From Streptomyces sp. CB01201 (GTDB lineage: Bacteria; Actinomycetota; Actinomycetes; Streptomycetales; Streptomycetaceae): a stretch of 64,000 nucleotides of DNA. The notes under the pieces are model-generated. The model was given only the letters and a program-made list of their open reading frames with translations, was not told the origin of the DNA and made no database searches. The position numbers were made by a program, and so were the translations under genes. The stretch covers positions 1-64,000 of the forward strand of contig NZ_NNBJ01000008.1 in assembly GCF_002803085.1 (NCBI RefSeq), read 5' to 3'. Shown piece after piece: positions 24,977 through 33,365 of this stretch; within the stretch, counting starts at the first letter, position 1; each line of letters starts with the position of its first letter.

Positions 24977-26355
24977 CAGCCATCCCGCAGCGGGAAGAGC
25001 CACAGTGGCGCGCGGCCCACATCGCGTACTTCGGTGACGACACCGACCACCTGATCCTGCACGCCGTACGGCCGGTGATCGAGCGCTGCGCCGGTCAGGT
25101 GGAATCGGCCTATGTGCTGCGGCACTGGCGTCGTGGCCCCCATCTGCGCCTGGTGGTCCGGGCGAGCGCCGCCGTCTTCGACGATCTCGTGGTGCCCGCG
25201 GTGTCCGAACTCATCGGGGGGCATCTCAAGGAGCGGCCGTCCTCCGCGCCACCGCTGGACGAGGCCGCCCTCCTTCCGCTGCACCGCCGTCTCGCCGCGG
25301 CGGAACGGGAGCCCGGGCCGTTGACTCCCTTCTATCCGGACAACTCGATCAGCTGGGAGGAACACGACCGGCGGGTCGACGTCCTGGGCTGTCCTGTCGG
25401 CGCCGACGAGCTGGCCCTCTTCTACGAGCGGACCAACGGCCTGCTGTTCGAGCACCTGGAGTCCGTCGCGGCGGGACTGCCGCGCGAGACGCTGGCCCTG
25501 CGTCTGATGCTGGCCACCGCCCACACGCTCTGCCGGCACCCGTCGGATCCGTCGATCCGTCGCGGGTTCGTCTCCTTCCGTTCGCACGCCGAGGGCTACT
25601 TGAGCACCGTCGGCCCCCAGGTGCGGAGCGCCTTCGAGGCGCGGTACACGGCCAACCGCGCCGTCCTCACCGCTCAGGTGCGCGATGTGGTCGCGGCCTT
25701 CGACTCGGCTTCGACGGGGCACGGGCCGGGTCGTGGAGCCAAGGACGCGTCCGGGCCGGACTGGGCCGCCTCGCTCCATGACTGGGTGGCCACGATCGAC
25801 CCGTTGGGCGGCCGCTGGACCGCTCTGTACGAGGCCGGCGAGATTCCCGAGGCGGAGATCCCGAGCGACGAGGAGAACGGCATCGGCGGACTGGTCACGT
25901 CCAGCCCGCTGCACCGGGCGATCAGCGGGAGCGCCACGTACAAGGAGATGATGTACCGGGATCCGCGGTTCCTGCGCTACCGCCTGATGCTCAACTACAC
26001 CTACCTGCATCTCTCACGTCTCGGCCTGCCGGGCCTGACCCGCTATCTGCTCTGCCATCTCGCGGCCAACGCGGTGGAGGAGGTCTACGGGGTCAGCGCA
26101 CTCGAACTGGTGCTGGCCACCGCGGCGAACGGGTCCGGTTCGGTGGAAGATGCCTCCGCGGCCAACGGGTCCGGTTCGGTGGAAGATGCCTCCGCGGCCA
26201 ACGGGTCCGGTTCGGCGGAAGATGCCTCCGCGGCCAACGGCCCCCGTTCGGCGGAAGATGCCACCGCGGCCAACGGCCCCCGTTCGGCGGCCTCATCAGC
26301 GAGGGCTGCCCGTGGCCCCGGCGGCCCCACCGCCCCGGCACGGGCGCACTCATGA
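24973..26355 (+). CDS. Thiopeptide pyridine synthase (TbtD/TclM-like), with repetitive tail
   Basis: The 460-residue protein should catalyse the formal aza-[4+2] cycloaddition of two dehydroalanines, forming the central pyridine and expelling the leader. It shares the SpaB-C-like core: WRAAHIAYFGDDTDHLIL at about 12-29, YVLRHWRRGPHLRLVVR at about 47-63, YERTNGLLFEHLESVA at about 151 and a closing LSRLGLPGLTRYLLCHLAANAVEEVYG segment. Family members are typically about 330-380 residues. The extra length is a tail from residue 385 made of 12-residue repeats. The start is GTG 24973, overlapping the previous stop. The presence of this gene is what identifies the cluster as thiopeptide rather than linear azole peptide. 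Confidence 0.88.
   Translation: MTAIPQREEPQWRAAHIAYFGDDTDHLILHAVRPVIERCAGQVESAYVLRHWRRGPHLRLVVRASAAVFDDLVVPAVSELIGGHLKERPSSAPPLDEAALLPLHRRLAAAEREPGPLTPFYPDNSISWEEHDRRVDVLGCPVGADELALFYERTNGLLFEHLESVAAGLPRETLALRLMLATAHTLCRHPSDPSIRRGFVSFRSHAEGYLSTVGPQVRSAFEARYTANRAVLTAQVRDVVAAFDSASTGHGPGRGAKDASGPDWAASLHDWVATIDPLGGRWTALYEAGEIPEAEIPSDEENGIGGLVTSSPLHRAISGSATYKEMMYRDPRFLRYRLMLNYTYLHLSRLGLPGLTRYLLCHLAANAVEEVYGVSALELVLATAANGSGSVEDASAANGSGSVEDASAANGSGSAEDASAANGPRSAEDATAANGPRSAASSARAARGPGGPTAPARAHS
26125..26290 (+). repeat. 36-bp in-frame tandem repeat in the pyridine synthase gene
   Basis: Four full 36-base units start at 26125, 26161, 26197 and 26233, followed by a partial fifth. Each encodes ANG(S/P)(G/R)S(V/A)EDA(S/T)A. 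The first two are nearly identical and later ones drift (GSGS to GPRS). They form a hydrophilic, low-complexity C-terminal tail. Confidence 0.9.
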
Positions 26356-27665
26356 GGACCACCCCCGCCGTTCCCGTGCCCGACGCCTACCCCCCACCCG
26401 TCGAGACCGGAGGGGCGGCCGCGCGGCGCTACCACGCACGGCACGGCAGTGTGCTGCCCGCCATCGACCCGGCCGCCGGCAGTGCCGCGCCCAAACACCA
26501 TCCGGGCACGCCCGTACTCCCCCTGCCGTTCCCGCCCGCCTTCCCAGCTGCCCCGGGCGACGAGGAGCCGACCGCCGCGGTGGAAGGTCTGGGCGGCCTC
26601 CTCGCCCTGCTCAACGGAGTCACCCGGGTCGACTGGACCGGCGCGGCCGTCGCGGCCGGCCGGCCGGTGCCGTCCGGTGGCGGCAGCTACCCGGGCGAGG
26701 TGTATCTGGCCACCGCAGCCGGGCTCTGCCACTACCTGCCGTCGGCCCACGCCCTCGAACTCCTCTCCCCTGCCGATCTGCGCGCCGACCTCGTCCGCAC
26801 GCTGGACCGGCCGCCGCTCGACCATCCCGAATCGATCCTCCTGATCACCAGTCGACTGGACGCGAACCTGGCCCGCTACGGGCCCTTCGGACACCGGCTT
26901 CAGGCACTCGACACCGGCGTACTGACCGGGCAGGCGCTCAGCCTCCTGGAGTCGGCCGGTGCCGCGCCGGTCGCGCACGCGCTCTTCCCGGACGAGGAAC
27001 TGGGCCGCCTGCTCGGCCTGGACCCCGCGGCGGAACGCGTTCACGCGGTGGTCACCGCCCAAACTCCGGGTGCGTTCACGCCCAGCGCTCCCCTGCTGCG
27101 CCGCCGCACGGCCCGCTCCGGATTCGAGCCGGTGCCCATGGCCCTGCCCGTCCTGCTCTCCGTCCTGGAGGGGGCCGCCGCACCGATCCCCATGGACCAT
27201 GCCGCCCCCGTCGACTGCGCCCTGTACGTCGTCGCCCATCGGGTCACCGGACTGGAACCCGGGTGTCACCGGCGCGACGGGCGCACGGGGCAGCTCATAC
27301 CGGTCACCGGCGATGCCACTCCCCGCGGCCTGTTCCCGCCCAACGGGCCGGGAGAACTGGCCGGGTTCGAGGCCGCTTGCGCGGTCCTGGTGACCGGTGA
27401 TTACGAGTCCGGCTACCCGGGGCACGGCGACCGCTGGTACCGGAGGCTCAACCTGCGGGCCGGCGTCATCGGCCAGCGGATCGGCCTGGCCGCGGCGGCC
27501 GCCGGGCTCGGCGCCGGGCTGCGCTGCGACGTCGACACCCCGGCCGCCGATGCCGTCCTGGGCACGCACCCCCACCGCACCACGCTGCTCGCCGTCCTGC
27601 TCGGTCAGGAACGCGGCAGCGGCACACCGTCCTTCCCGCTGCTCGGCGCACCGGGCCCGCCGTGA
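26352..27665 (+). CDS. SagB-type azoline dehydrogenase (second copy)
   Basis: The 437-residue protein again has two nitroreductase-like halves. The first contains PSGGGSYPGEVYLATAAGLCHY and ILLITSRLDANLARYGPFGHR; the second contains PVDCALYVVAHRVTGLEPGCHRRD and WYRRLNLRAGVIGQRIGLAAAAAGLGAGL, an FMN-site-like segment. The PSGGGxYP element is typical of active SagB-family oxidases and is clearer here than in the first copy, so this may be the catalytic dehydrogenase. The ATG overlaps the previous stop (ATGA). A 49-base gap, the only one in the operon, separates it from the next gene. Confidence 0.85.
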   Translation: MRTTPAVPVPDAYPPPVETGGAAARRYHARHGSVLPAIDPAAGSAAPKHHPGTPVLPLPFPPAFPAAPGDEEPTAAVEGLGGLLALLNGVTRVDWTGAAVAAGRPVPSGGGSYPGEVYLATAAGLCHYLPSAHALELLSPADLRADLVRTLDRPPLDHPESILLITSRLDANLARYGPFGHRLQALDTGVLTGQALSLLESAGAAPVAHALFPDEELGRLLGLDPAAERVHAVVTAQTPGAFTPSAPLLRRRTARSGFEPVPMALPVLLSVLEGAAAPIPMDHAAPVDCALYVVAHRVTGLEPGCHRRDGRTGQLIPVTGDATPRGLFPPNGPGELAGFEAACAVLVTGDYESGYPGHGDRWYRRLNLRAGVIGQRIGLAAAAAGLGAGLRCDVDTPAADAVLGTHPHRTTLLAVLLGQERGSGTPSFPLLGAPGPP

Positions 27666-27714
27666 ACCTGTCCGCCAACCCGACCGCACCGCCCCCTCCC
27701 CGGCCGAGGACACC

Positions 27715-29136
27715 GTGATCACCTCCGACTCCGCCCCGCTCCTGCGCCCCGACGTCTTCCTCACTCCCAGCGGCAACGGCACCGTCTATGTACGCTCCAG
27801 CCAGGGCACCGACCTGATCGCCGCCCCCGGCATCGCCGGCTGGCTCGACCGGCTCACCCCCTTCCTGGACGGCACCCGAACCGTGGGGCGGCTGGTCGAC
27901 GGGCTCGACGGAGCCCGACGTGACATGGTGCTACGGGTCCTCCAGCTACTGGACGGACACGGCCTGTTGACGGATCGGGCGGACCCGTCCCCCGGCGCGC
28001 GCGCAACCGCCTACCCCCAGCTCAGAGCGCTGACCGTGGGCACCCCGGTCGGCACGACCGCCCTGGCGAACGCCCTGCGCCTGACCGGCCTGGCGGCCGT
28101 GACGGCGGTGGCCGACGCCGCGGCGGCCCGGACCGCGATGACGGCCGGCGGCCACGACGCGGTGCTCGTGCTCGCCGGAGGTGACGACGCGGAGTCCGTC
28201 GCTCGGCTCGACGACGCCTGCCGCACCCACGGGCTGTGGTTCGCCGCCGCCGTGAGCGATGCGGAGTCCTGGTGGCTGAGTCCCGCATGCGCCCCCGGCC
28301 CGGACCGGACCACCGGCGGCTGGCTCGGCGCGTGGCTGCGCGTACACGGCACGGGAGCCAGGCCGGCTCGGCCGCAACTTGCGCCATTCGCGACCGAGTT
28401 GGTGGCAAAGCTGCTCGCGCACGGATTTCAGCAGAGCTTCCTGAGCCCGCCCACACCTGCGCCGGGGCAACCTGATCCACTCATCCGCCTGGACGCCTCG
28501 ACCCTGACCACCACACGTCACTCCTACCGGCCCCACCCGGCCGCACTGGCCGCGGCACCGGAATCCGAGGCGGAGTTCCTCGCCAAGGTCGCCGCCCTCC
28601 GCGAGGGACCGGCCATCGGCGCCGAGGCGTTCTCCCGCCGCGCGGCAACCTGCATCGACCAGCGCGCCGGGCTCCTCGCGGAACTGGACGAGGCCGCACT
28701 GCCGCAGTTCCCCCGGCACGCCTCCAGGGCCCTGGTCCGCGACCCGTACACGGGTCGGGCAGAGCGCCAAGTACACGCCACCGGACCGGACTTCACCACG
28801 GCCCGACTCCGTACCGCGCAACGCGCTCTCGCGCTCTACGCGCTGCTCGCCCTCGACCCCCGCCGGTTCGTCCCGGCGCCCGGCGGACCCGCGCTGTGGG
28901 CATGGTCGCCCGCGCGCGGTACCGCACACCTCGTTCCGGCAGCCTCGGTACAGGCGCGGGGTGCGCATGCGCAGAGAGGGCTCGGTTCGGGCGGGACCTT
29001 CGACGAGGCGGTGGCAGCGGCGCTCCGCGACCGGCGCGGGCCCGCGCCCGACCACCTCATCGTGCCGCTCGATCACGACCCGGCCGCCGCCGAGATCCTG
29101 CCCTACCTGCTGAGAGCGGTGCGCTTCGATGACTGA
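27715..29136 (+). CDS. RRE/ocin-ThiF-like leader-peptide-binding protein (second copy)
   Basis: The 473-residue protein begins with an RRE-like winged helix (about 1-85, with GIAGWLDRLTPFLDGTRTVGRLVDGLDG) closely parallel to that of the first copy. An E1-like region follows, then a C-terminal half (about 265-473, including ALVRDPYTGRAERQVHATG) absent from the first copy. It may pair with the YcaO protein, with whose start it overlaps by 8 bases. GTG 27715 was chosen because GAGGA lies 4 bases upstream and no other in-frame start fits. Two RRE proteins for one precursor is unusual. Confidence 0.8.
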   Translation: MITSDSAPLLRPDVFLTPSGNGTVYVRSSQGTDLIAAPGIAGWLDRLTPFLDGTRTVGRLVDGLDGARRDMVLRVLQLLDGHGLLTDRADPSPGARATAYPQLRALTVGTPVGTTALANALRLTGLAAVTAVADAAAARTAMTAGGHDAVLVLAGGDDAESVARLDDACRTHGLWFAAAVSDAESWWLSPACAPGPDRTTGGWLGAWLRVHGTGARPARPQLAPFATELVAKLLAHGFQQSFLSPPTPAPGQPDPLIRLDASTLTTTRHSYRPHPAALAAAPESEAEFLAKVAALREGPAIGAEAFSRRAATCIDQRAGLLAELDEAALPQFPRHASRALVRDPYTGRAERQVHATGPDFTTARLRTAQRALALYALLALDPRRFVPAPGGPALWAWSPARGTAHLVPAASVQARGAHAQRGLGSGGTFDEAVAAALRDRRGPAPDHLIVPLDHDPAAAEILPYLLRAVRFDD

Positions 29137-31108
29137 AGACCTTCTGTCGGCCCCCGTCCGCGTGTACCACGACGGCGGTTTGCTGGGCGAGGCACTCGTC
29201 CGCCGCCGCACCGCCCCATCCCGGCTCCCCACCGGGGTCGCGCTGATTGCGGCCGACACACCTGATGCAGCGTCAAAATTGCTGTTGCGCAGCCTTGTTG
29301 AGGGCGAGCGGTTTCTGTTGGTGGTCGGCGAGCTGGACCGGGTGGTCATCGGTCCGCTGGTCCGCCCCGGCGAGCCGGGCTGTCACCGCTGTCTCGCAGC
29401 CCGCCGAGCCGGAGCCCGAGCCGACGCGGCCGAGGAGGCGGCCCTGCACACCACCTACGGCAGCCGCCTCACCGACACCGTCTCCCCGCTGCTCACCCCG
29501 ATCGCCGCCGACCTCGCAGCCGTCCTCGCCCTGACCCGGCTGACCACCCGGGACGCCGTCGAGCACGAGGTCACCATGGTCCGCCTCACCGATCTGGCGA
29601 TCACCCGGCACCGCTTCCTGCCCGACCCGCACTGCCCCGACTGCGGCAGCCGGCCCGACGATTCAGCGGCCCGGGCCACGATCCCGCGCGTCCCCCGGCC
29701 CAAGCCGGACTCCGCTGTCCTGCGAGTCCGGGATCTGCGAGCCGAGCGGGCGGAGCTGGAGTCCCTCTACGCGGACGACGAGACCGGAGTGCTCAAGGGT
29801 TTGCGCGCCCGCGGACTGCACACACTGCCCTTCGCCGAGGCCAAGGTCGGGCCGCCCGAGTCCGTCGACGGCGGCTACGGCCGCGCCCTGGACTTCCGCA
29901 GCGCCAGGGTCACCGCGATCGCCGAAGCCCTGGAACGGCTCGGCGGAGGGCGCCCGGGCGGGCGGCGCACGGTGGTCCACGGCAGTCATGACGAACTCAC
30001 GGGCCGCCATCCCGGCGCCGTACTGGACCCGGCCCGCACCGGCAGCCACGAGCCCCACCGCTACCAGGATTCCGGTTTCCCCTTCCAGCCGTACCACCCC
30101 GGCCTCGTCATGCCCTGGGTGTGGGGTTACTCCCTGACGCGCGAACAGCCGGTCCTGGTTCCCGAAAGCCTGGCGTACTACCGGCTCGGCCGGCACCGGC
30201 CGGGGGCTGCCCGCCCGTTCGTCTCCGAGATCTCCAACGGCTGTGCTCTCGGCGGCTGCGTCGAGGAGGCGGCCCTGTACGGCCTCCTCGAACTCGCCGA
30301 GCGCGACGCGTTCCTGCTCACCTGGTACGCGCGGCTGCCCGCGCCCGCGATCGACCTGCACACCGCGCGCGACCGGCGGATCGGTCTGCTCGCCGATCGG
30401 ATCCGGGAGCGCACCGGCTACCGCGTCGAGGTCTTCGACGTGACCGGCGCCGAGGGCATCCCGTGCTTCTGGGCCGCCGCCGTGGACGAAGGCCCGCGTT
30501 CCGCTTCCGGTGCCGAGCCTCCCGTTCCCCGACCCCGTGCGCTGTGCGCGGGCGGCTCGGGACTCGACCCCGAACGCGGTGTCTTCGGCGCCCTGCACGA
30601 ACTGGTCACCGCCATCGAGGCGTACCGGTTGATCTACCCGCAGCGGACGGACGATGCCGTCCGGATGTGCGAGGACCCCGAACAGGTCCGTCTGATGGAC
30701 GACCACGCACTGCTCTACTGCGACCCGGTCGCCGCCCGCCGACTCGACTTCCTGCTCGCTCCCGGCGGCCGGCCGCCGCGGGAGCGGCGGGACCTGCGGG
30801 AGCTCGCCGCCGACTACGCGTGGCCCCGTCATTCGGATCTGCGCGCGGATCTGGACGAGTTGGTGGGCCGTTTCGCCGCGACCGGGCTCGAAGCGATCGT
30901 CGTGGACCAGACCACCCCGGTCCACGCCGCCTCCGGGCTCTCCTGCGTCAAGACCATCGTCCCGGGCCTGCTCCCGATGACCTTCGGGCACCAGCTGCGC
31001 CGCGTCACCGGCCTGGACCGGGTACTGACAGCCCCTCACGTCCTCGGCCACAGCGCACGCCCCCTCCTCCCCGCGGAGGTCAACCCACATCCCCATCCCT
31101 TTCCCTGA
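29129..31108 (+). CDS. YcaO-domain azoline cyclodehydratase (TbtG-like)
   Basis: The 659-residue protein converts core Cys residues to thiazolines using ATP, acting on the leader-bound precursor. The N-terminal partial E1-like domain carries a zinc tetrathiolate (Cys85, Cys88, Cys169, Cys172; CHRC and CPDC). The YcaO domain spans about 205-659, with ATP-site segments such as SARVTAIAEALERLGG, SNGCALGGCVEEAALYGLLELAERDAF and ALHELVTAIEAYR. It ends in PHPHPFP, the Pro-rich C-terminal motif important in TOMM YcaO enzymes. It is the last gene of the operon. With six core Cys, up to six thiazoles could form. Confidence 0.92.
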   Translation: MTEDLLSAPVRVYHDGGLLGEALVRRRTAPSRLPTGVALIAADTPDAASKLLLRSLVEGERFLLVVGELDRVVIGPLVRPGEPGCHRCLAARRAGARADAAEEAALHTTYGSRLTDTVSPLLTPIAADLAAVLALTRLTTRDAVEHEVTMVRLTDLAITRHRFLPDPHCPDCGSRPDDSAARATIPRVPRPKPDSAVLRVRDLRAERAELESLYADDETGVLKGLRARGLHTLPFAEAKVGPPESVDGGYGRALDFRSARVTAIAEALERLGGGRPGGRRTVVHGSHDELTGRHPGAVLDPARTGSHEPHRYQDSGFPFQPYHPGLVMPWVWGYSLTREQPVLVPESLAYYRLGRHRPGAARPFVSEISNGCALGGCVEEAALYGLLELAERDAFLLTWYARLPAPAIDLHTARDRRIGLLADRIRERTGYRVEVFDVTGAEGIPCFWAAAVDEGPRSASGAEPPVPRPRALCAGGSGLDPERGVFGALHELVTAIEAYRLIYPQRTDDAVRMCEDPEQVRLMDDHALLYCDPVAARRLDFLLAPGGRPPRERRDLRELAADYAWPRHSDLRADLDELVGRFAATGLEAIVVDQTTPVHAASGLSCVKTIVPGLLPMTFGHQLRRVTGLDRVLTAPHVLGHSARPLLPAEVNPHPHPFP

Positions 31109-31263
31109 CCGCCGCGCACTTGACCGTGCGAGATCACCGATCGGGGGTAGGAGTCCGCCCGAAACGGTCCATATGCCGACGACCGCCGCCGAGCACTCCC
31201 CCGCACTGCGGGCCGGGTGCGCGGGGCGCCGGCGCTCGGGCGGCGGAGAAGTGGAAGGGCGTG

Positions 31264-31632
31264 GTGGTCGTGCTGGCTTGGAGTGAGCGGGCTGCGTGTG
31301 GGCAAGGTGACGCGGACGCGCTGTTCGCCGAGGGGACGCGGCAGCATGACGCCGCCACCCTCTGCACGAGGTGCCCGGTACGGACGGAGTGCCTGGCCCA
31401 CGCCTTGGACCAGCGGATCGAATTCGGGGTCTGGGGTGGCATGACGGAGCGGGAGCGGCGCGCCCTGCTGCGGCGGCGGCCCGATGTCGCCTCCTGGCGC
31501 CGCCTCCTCGAAACCGCCCGCGCCGAACACACCCACCCCGCGCGGGGCCGTGCACCTCTCCCCCGGCGCGAAGCCGGCCCGCAAGCCGGACCGGCCCACC
31601 AGGACATGGGCAGAACGGCGACGTCGGTGTAA
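31264..31632 (+). CDS. WhiB-like [4Fe-4S] transcription factor
   Basis: The protein of about 122 residues has the WhiB signature: one Cys near the N-terminus (ERAACGQ), then CTRCPVRTEC, giving the four cluster ligands, and the GVWGGMTERERR turn followed by a basic region. WhiB-like proteins bind sigma factors and regulate development, redox responses and antibiotic production in actinomycetes. GTG 31264 or 31270 is the start; a GGAAGGG site lies just upstream. It begins 155 bases after the YcaO stop on the same strand, so it could serve as the thiopeptide regulator, but that is only positional. The C-terminal 40 residues are Pro/Arg-rich. Confidence 0.85.
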   Translation: MVVLAWSERAACGQGDADALFAEGTRQHDAATLCTRCPVRTECLAHALDQRIEFGVWGGMTERERRALLRRRPDVASWRRLLETARAEHTHPARGRAPLPRREAGPQAGPAHQDMGRTATSV

Positions 31633-31751
31633 TTGCCCCGTCCTCCAGGCCCGTTCACCCGCTGTTCGCCGTACGGCCCACCCCCACTGGCCGCTACGTC
31701 GGCCCTCGCTGTCAGTCTCCGGACGATTTCCGGGACTTCAGGAGGCCGCAC

Positions 31752-33338
31752 GTGACACATCCCTCGCGCAGGACCGTTCTCAGGAGCACGGCGGCCGCCG
31801 GCGCCCTCGCCACGGTGCCCGCATCCGCACTCCTGTGGAGTCAGCCCGCCGTCGCCGGCACCGCGGGCCCCGAGCAGGTTCATCTGCAGTACGGCAACGA
31901 GCCCTCGCGCGAGATGACGGTCTCCTGGGCGAGCGGCGCCTCGGTGCGCAGGCCCCGGCTCCGCCTCGGCGCCGCGCACGGCGGATTCGGCCACACCTTC
32001 CCGGCGGAGACGCGGACCTACGTGGACGGCCTGAACAAGGTCGAGACGTATACGCACCACACCAGGCTGCACGGCCTGCGCCCCGACACCTCGTACGTCT
32101 ATGAAATCGTGCACGACGGCGCCGCCCCGGTCCGCGGTTCGTTCCGTACCGCTCCCGGCCGTGAGCGCGCGGCGTTCCGGTTCACCAGCTTCGGCGACCT
32201 CGGCACCGGGTCGGCCTCCTGGAGCAAGTCCGCGCTCCATGGAGCGGCCGCGGTGCGCCAGGTCGAGCAGTTCAACCCGCTGTTCCACCTCCTCAACGGC
32301 GACCTGGCGTACGCCAACAACAACCAGGACCGGCAGCCGCAGTGCTGGGACGCCTTCATGAACAACATGTCGGTCTCGGCCCGCAACCGGCCCTGGATGC
32401 CGGCGCCCGGCAACCACGAAGTCGAGGCGGGGGGTGGGGAGTTGGGCTACGCCTCGTACCACGCGCGGTTCGACCTGCCGGACAACCACACCCGGGACCA
32501 CTGCGGAAACTGGTACAGCTTCCAGGTCGGTTCGGTGCTGTTCCTCTCGGTCGACGGCAATGACATCGCCATCGAGGACGACGCCAGTGTCGATCCCGCC
32601 ACCGGCCGGTCCGTCTACATCAGCGGATACAGCGAGGGCGCCCAACTGCGCTGGCTGGAGCGGACTTTGGCGCGCGCTCGGGCGGGCCGGGAGGTGGACT
32701 GGATCGTGGTGTCGATGCACCAGTTCGCGATGTCGTCCTCGGCGGCCAGCCACGGCGGCGACATCGGCATCCGCGAACAGCTGCTTCCGCTGTTCGACCG
32801 GTACGCGGTCGACCTGGTCCTGTGCGGCCATGACCACGACTACGAGCGGACCCACCCGGTGCGCGGCACCGACCCCGGCAGTCTGCTGCGCCCCAGCGTC
32901 GTCGACGACGGGCTCAAGGAGATCGACACCTCCAAGGGCACGGTCCACCTGATCCTCGGCGGCGGCGGAACGGCCTCGCACGACGACACCTACCTGGGCG
33001 ACTCGGACGGCAGTGGCGTCCCGGACGCCTTCGTGCGCACGAAGCGGCTGCCGTTCAAGGCCGATCCGGACGCCAAGGAGAAGGCCACCTGGTCGGCGGT
33101 CCGCGACCCCGACACCGCCCACCCCTACGGCATGGCCGTCTTCGATGTCGACCCCGGCCGGCTCCCCGGGGGCCGTACCAGCATCACCGTCAGCTACTAC
33201 CACTCCCAGGAAGCGACCACGGCCAACCCGTTCCCCACGCCCGTGCTCTTCGACCGCTTCACCGTCCACCGCAACCGGCGCGACGGGTGGAGCACCCACG
33301 GCCACCAGTCGGACACGGGGGTCGCGGCCGTGCGCTGA
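31752..33338 (+). CDS. Tat-exported purple acid phosphatase-like metallophosphoesterase
   Basis: The 528-residue precursor has a twin-arginine signal (SRRTVLRSTAAAGALATVP) and cleavage about VAG|TA near residue 36. A fibronectin-III-like N-terminal domain (about 40-135) precedes the metallophosphoesterase domain. The PAP motifs are visible in order: GDLG, GDLAY, GNHE, SMHQ and GHDHDYER, which bind the dinuclear metal centre that hydrolyses phosphate monoesters. Tat export suits a metalloenzyme folded in the cytosol. The GTG at 31752 follows GGAGG by 6 bases. Release of inorganic phosphate outside the cell is the likely role. Confidence 0.9.
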   Translation: MTHPSRRTVLRSTAAAGALATVPASALLWSQPAVAGTAGPEQVHLQYGNEPSREMTVSWASGASVRRPRLRLGAAHGGFGHTFPAETRTYVDGLNKVETYTHHTRLHGLRPDTSYVYEIVHDGAAPVRGSFRTAPGRERAAFRFTSFGDLGTGSASWSKSALHGAAAVRQVEQFNPLFHLLNGDLAYANNNQDRQPQCWDAFMNNMSVSARNRPWMPAPGNHEVEAGGGELGYASYHARFDLPDNHTRDHCGNWYSFQVGSVLFLSVDGNDIAIEDDASVDPATGRSVYISGYSEGAQLRWLERTLARARAGREVDWIVVSMHQFAMSSSAASHGGDIGIREQLLPLFDRYAVDLVLCGHDHDYERTHPVRGTDPGSLLRPSVVDDGLKEIDTSKGTVHLILGGGGTASHDDTYLGDSDGSGVPDAFVRTKRLPFKADPDAKEKATWSAVRDPDTAHPYGMAVFDVDPGRLPGGRTSITVSYYHSQEATTANPFPTPVLFDRFTVHRNRRDGWSTHGHQSDTGVAAVR

Positions 33339-33365
33339 TGCAGGCGCCGGGCCGTGGGGCGGCCC

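Noticed and set aside
26125..26290. CRISPR-like repeat array
   Set aside because: Units are contiguous without spacers, in frame with the pyridine synthase, and encode a 12-residue repeat. No cas gene is present.
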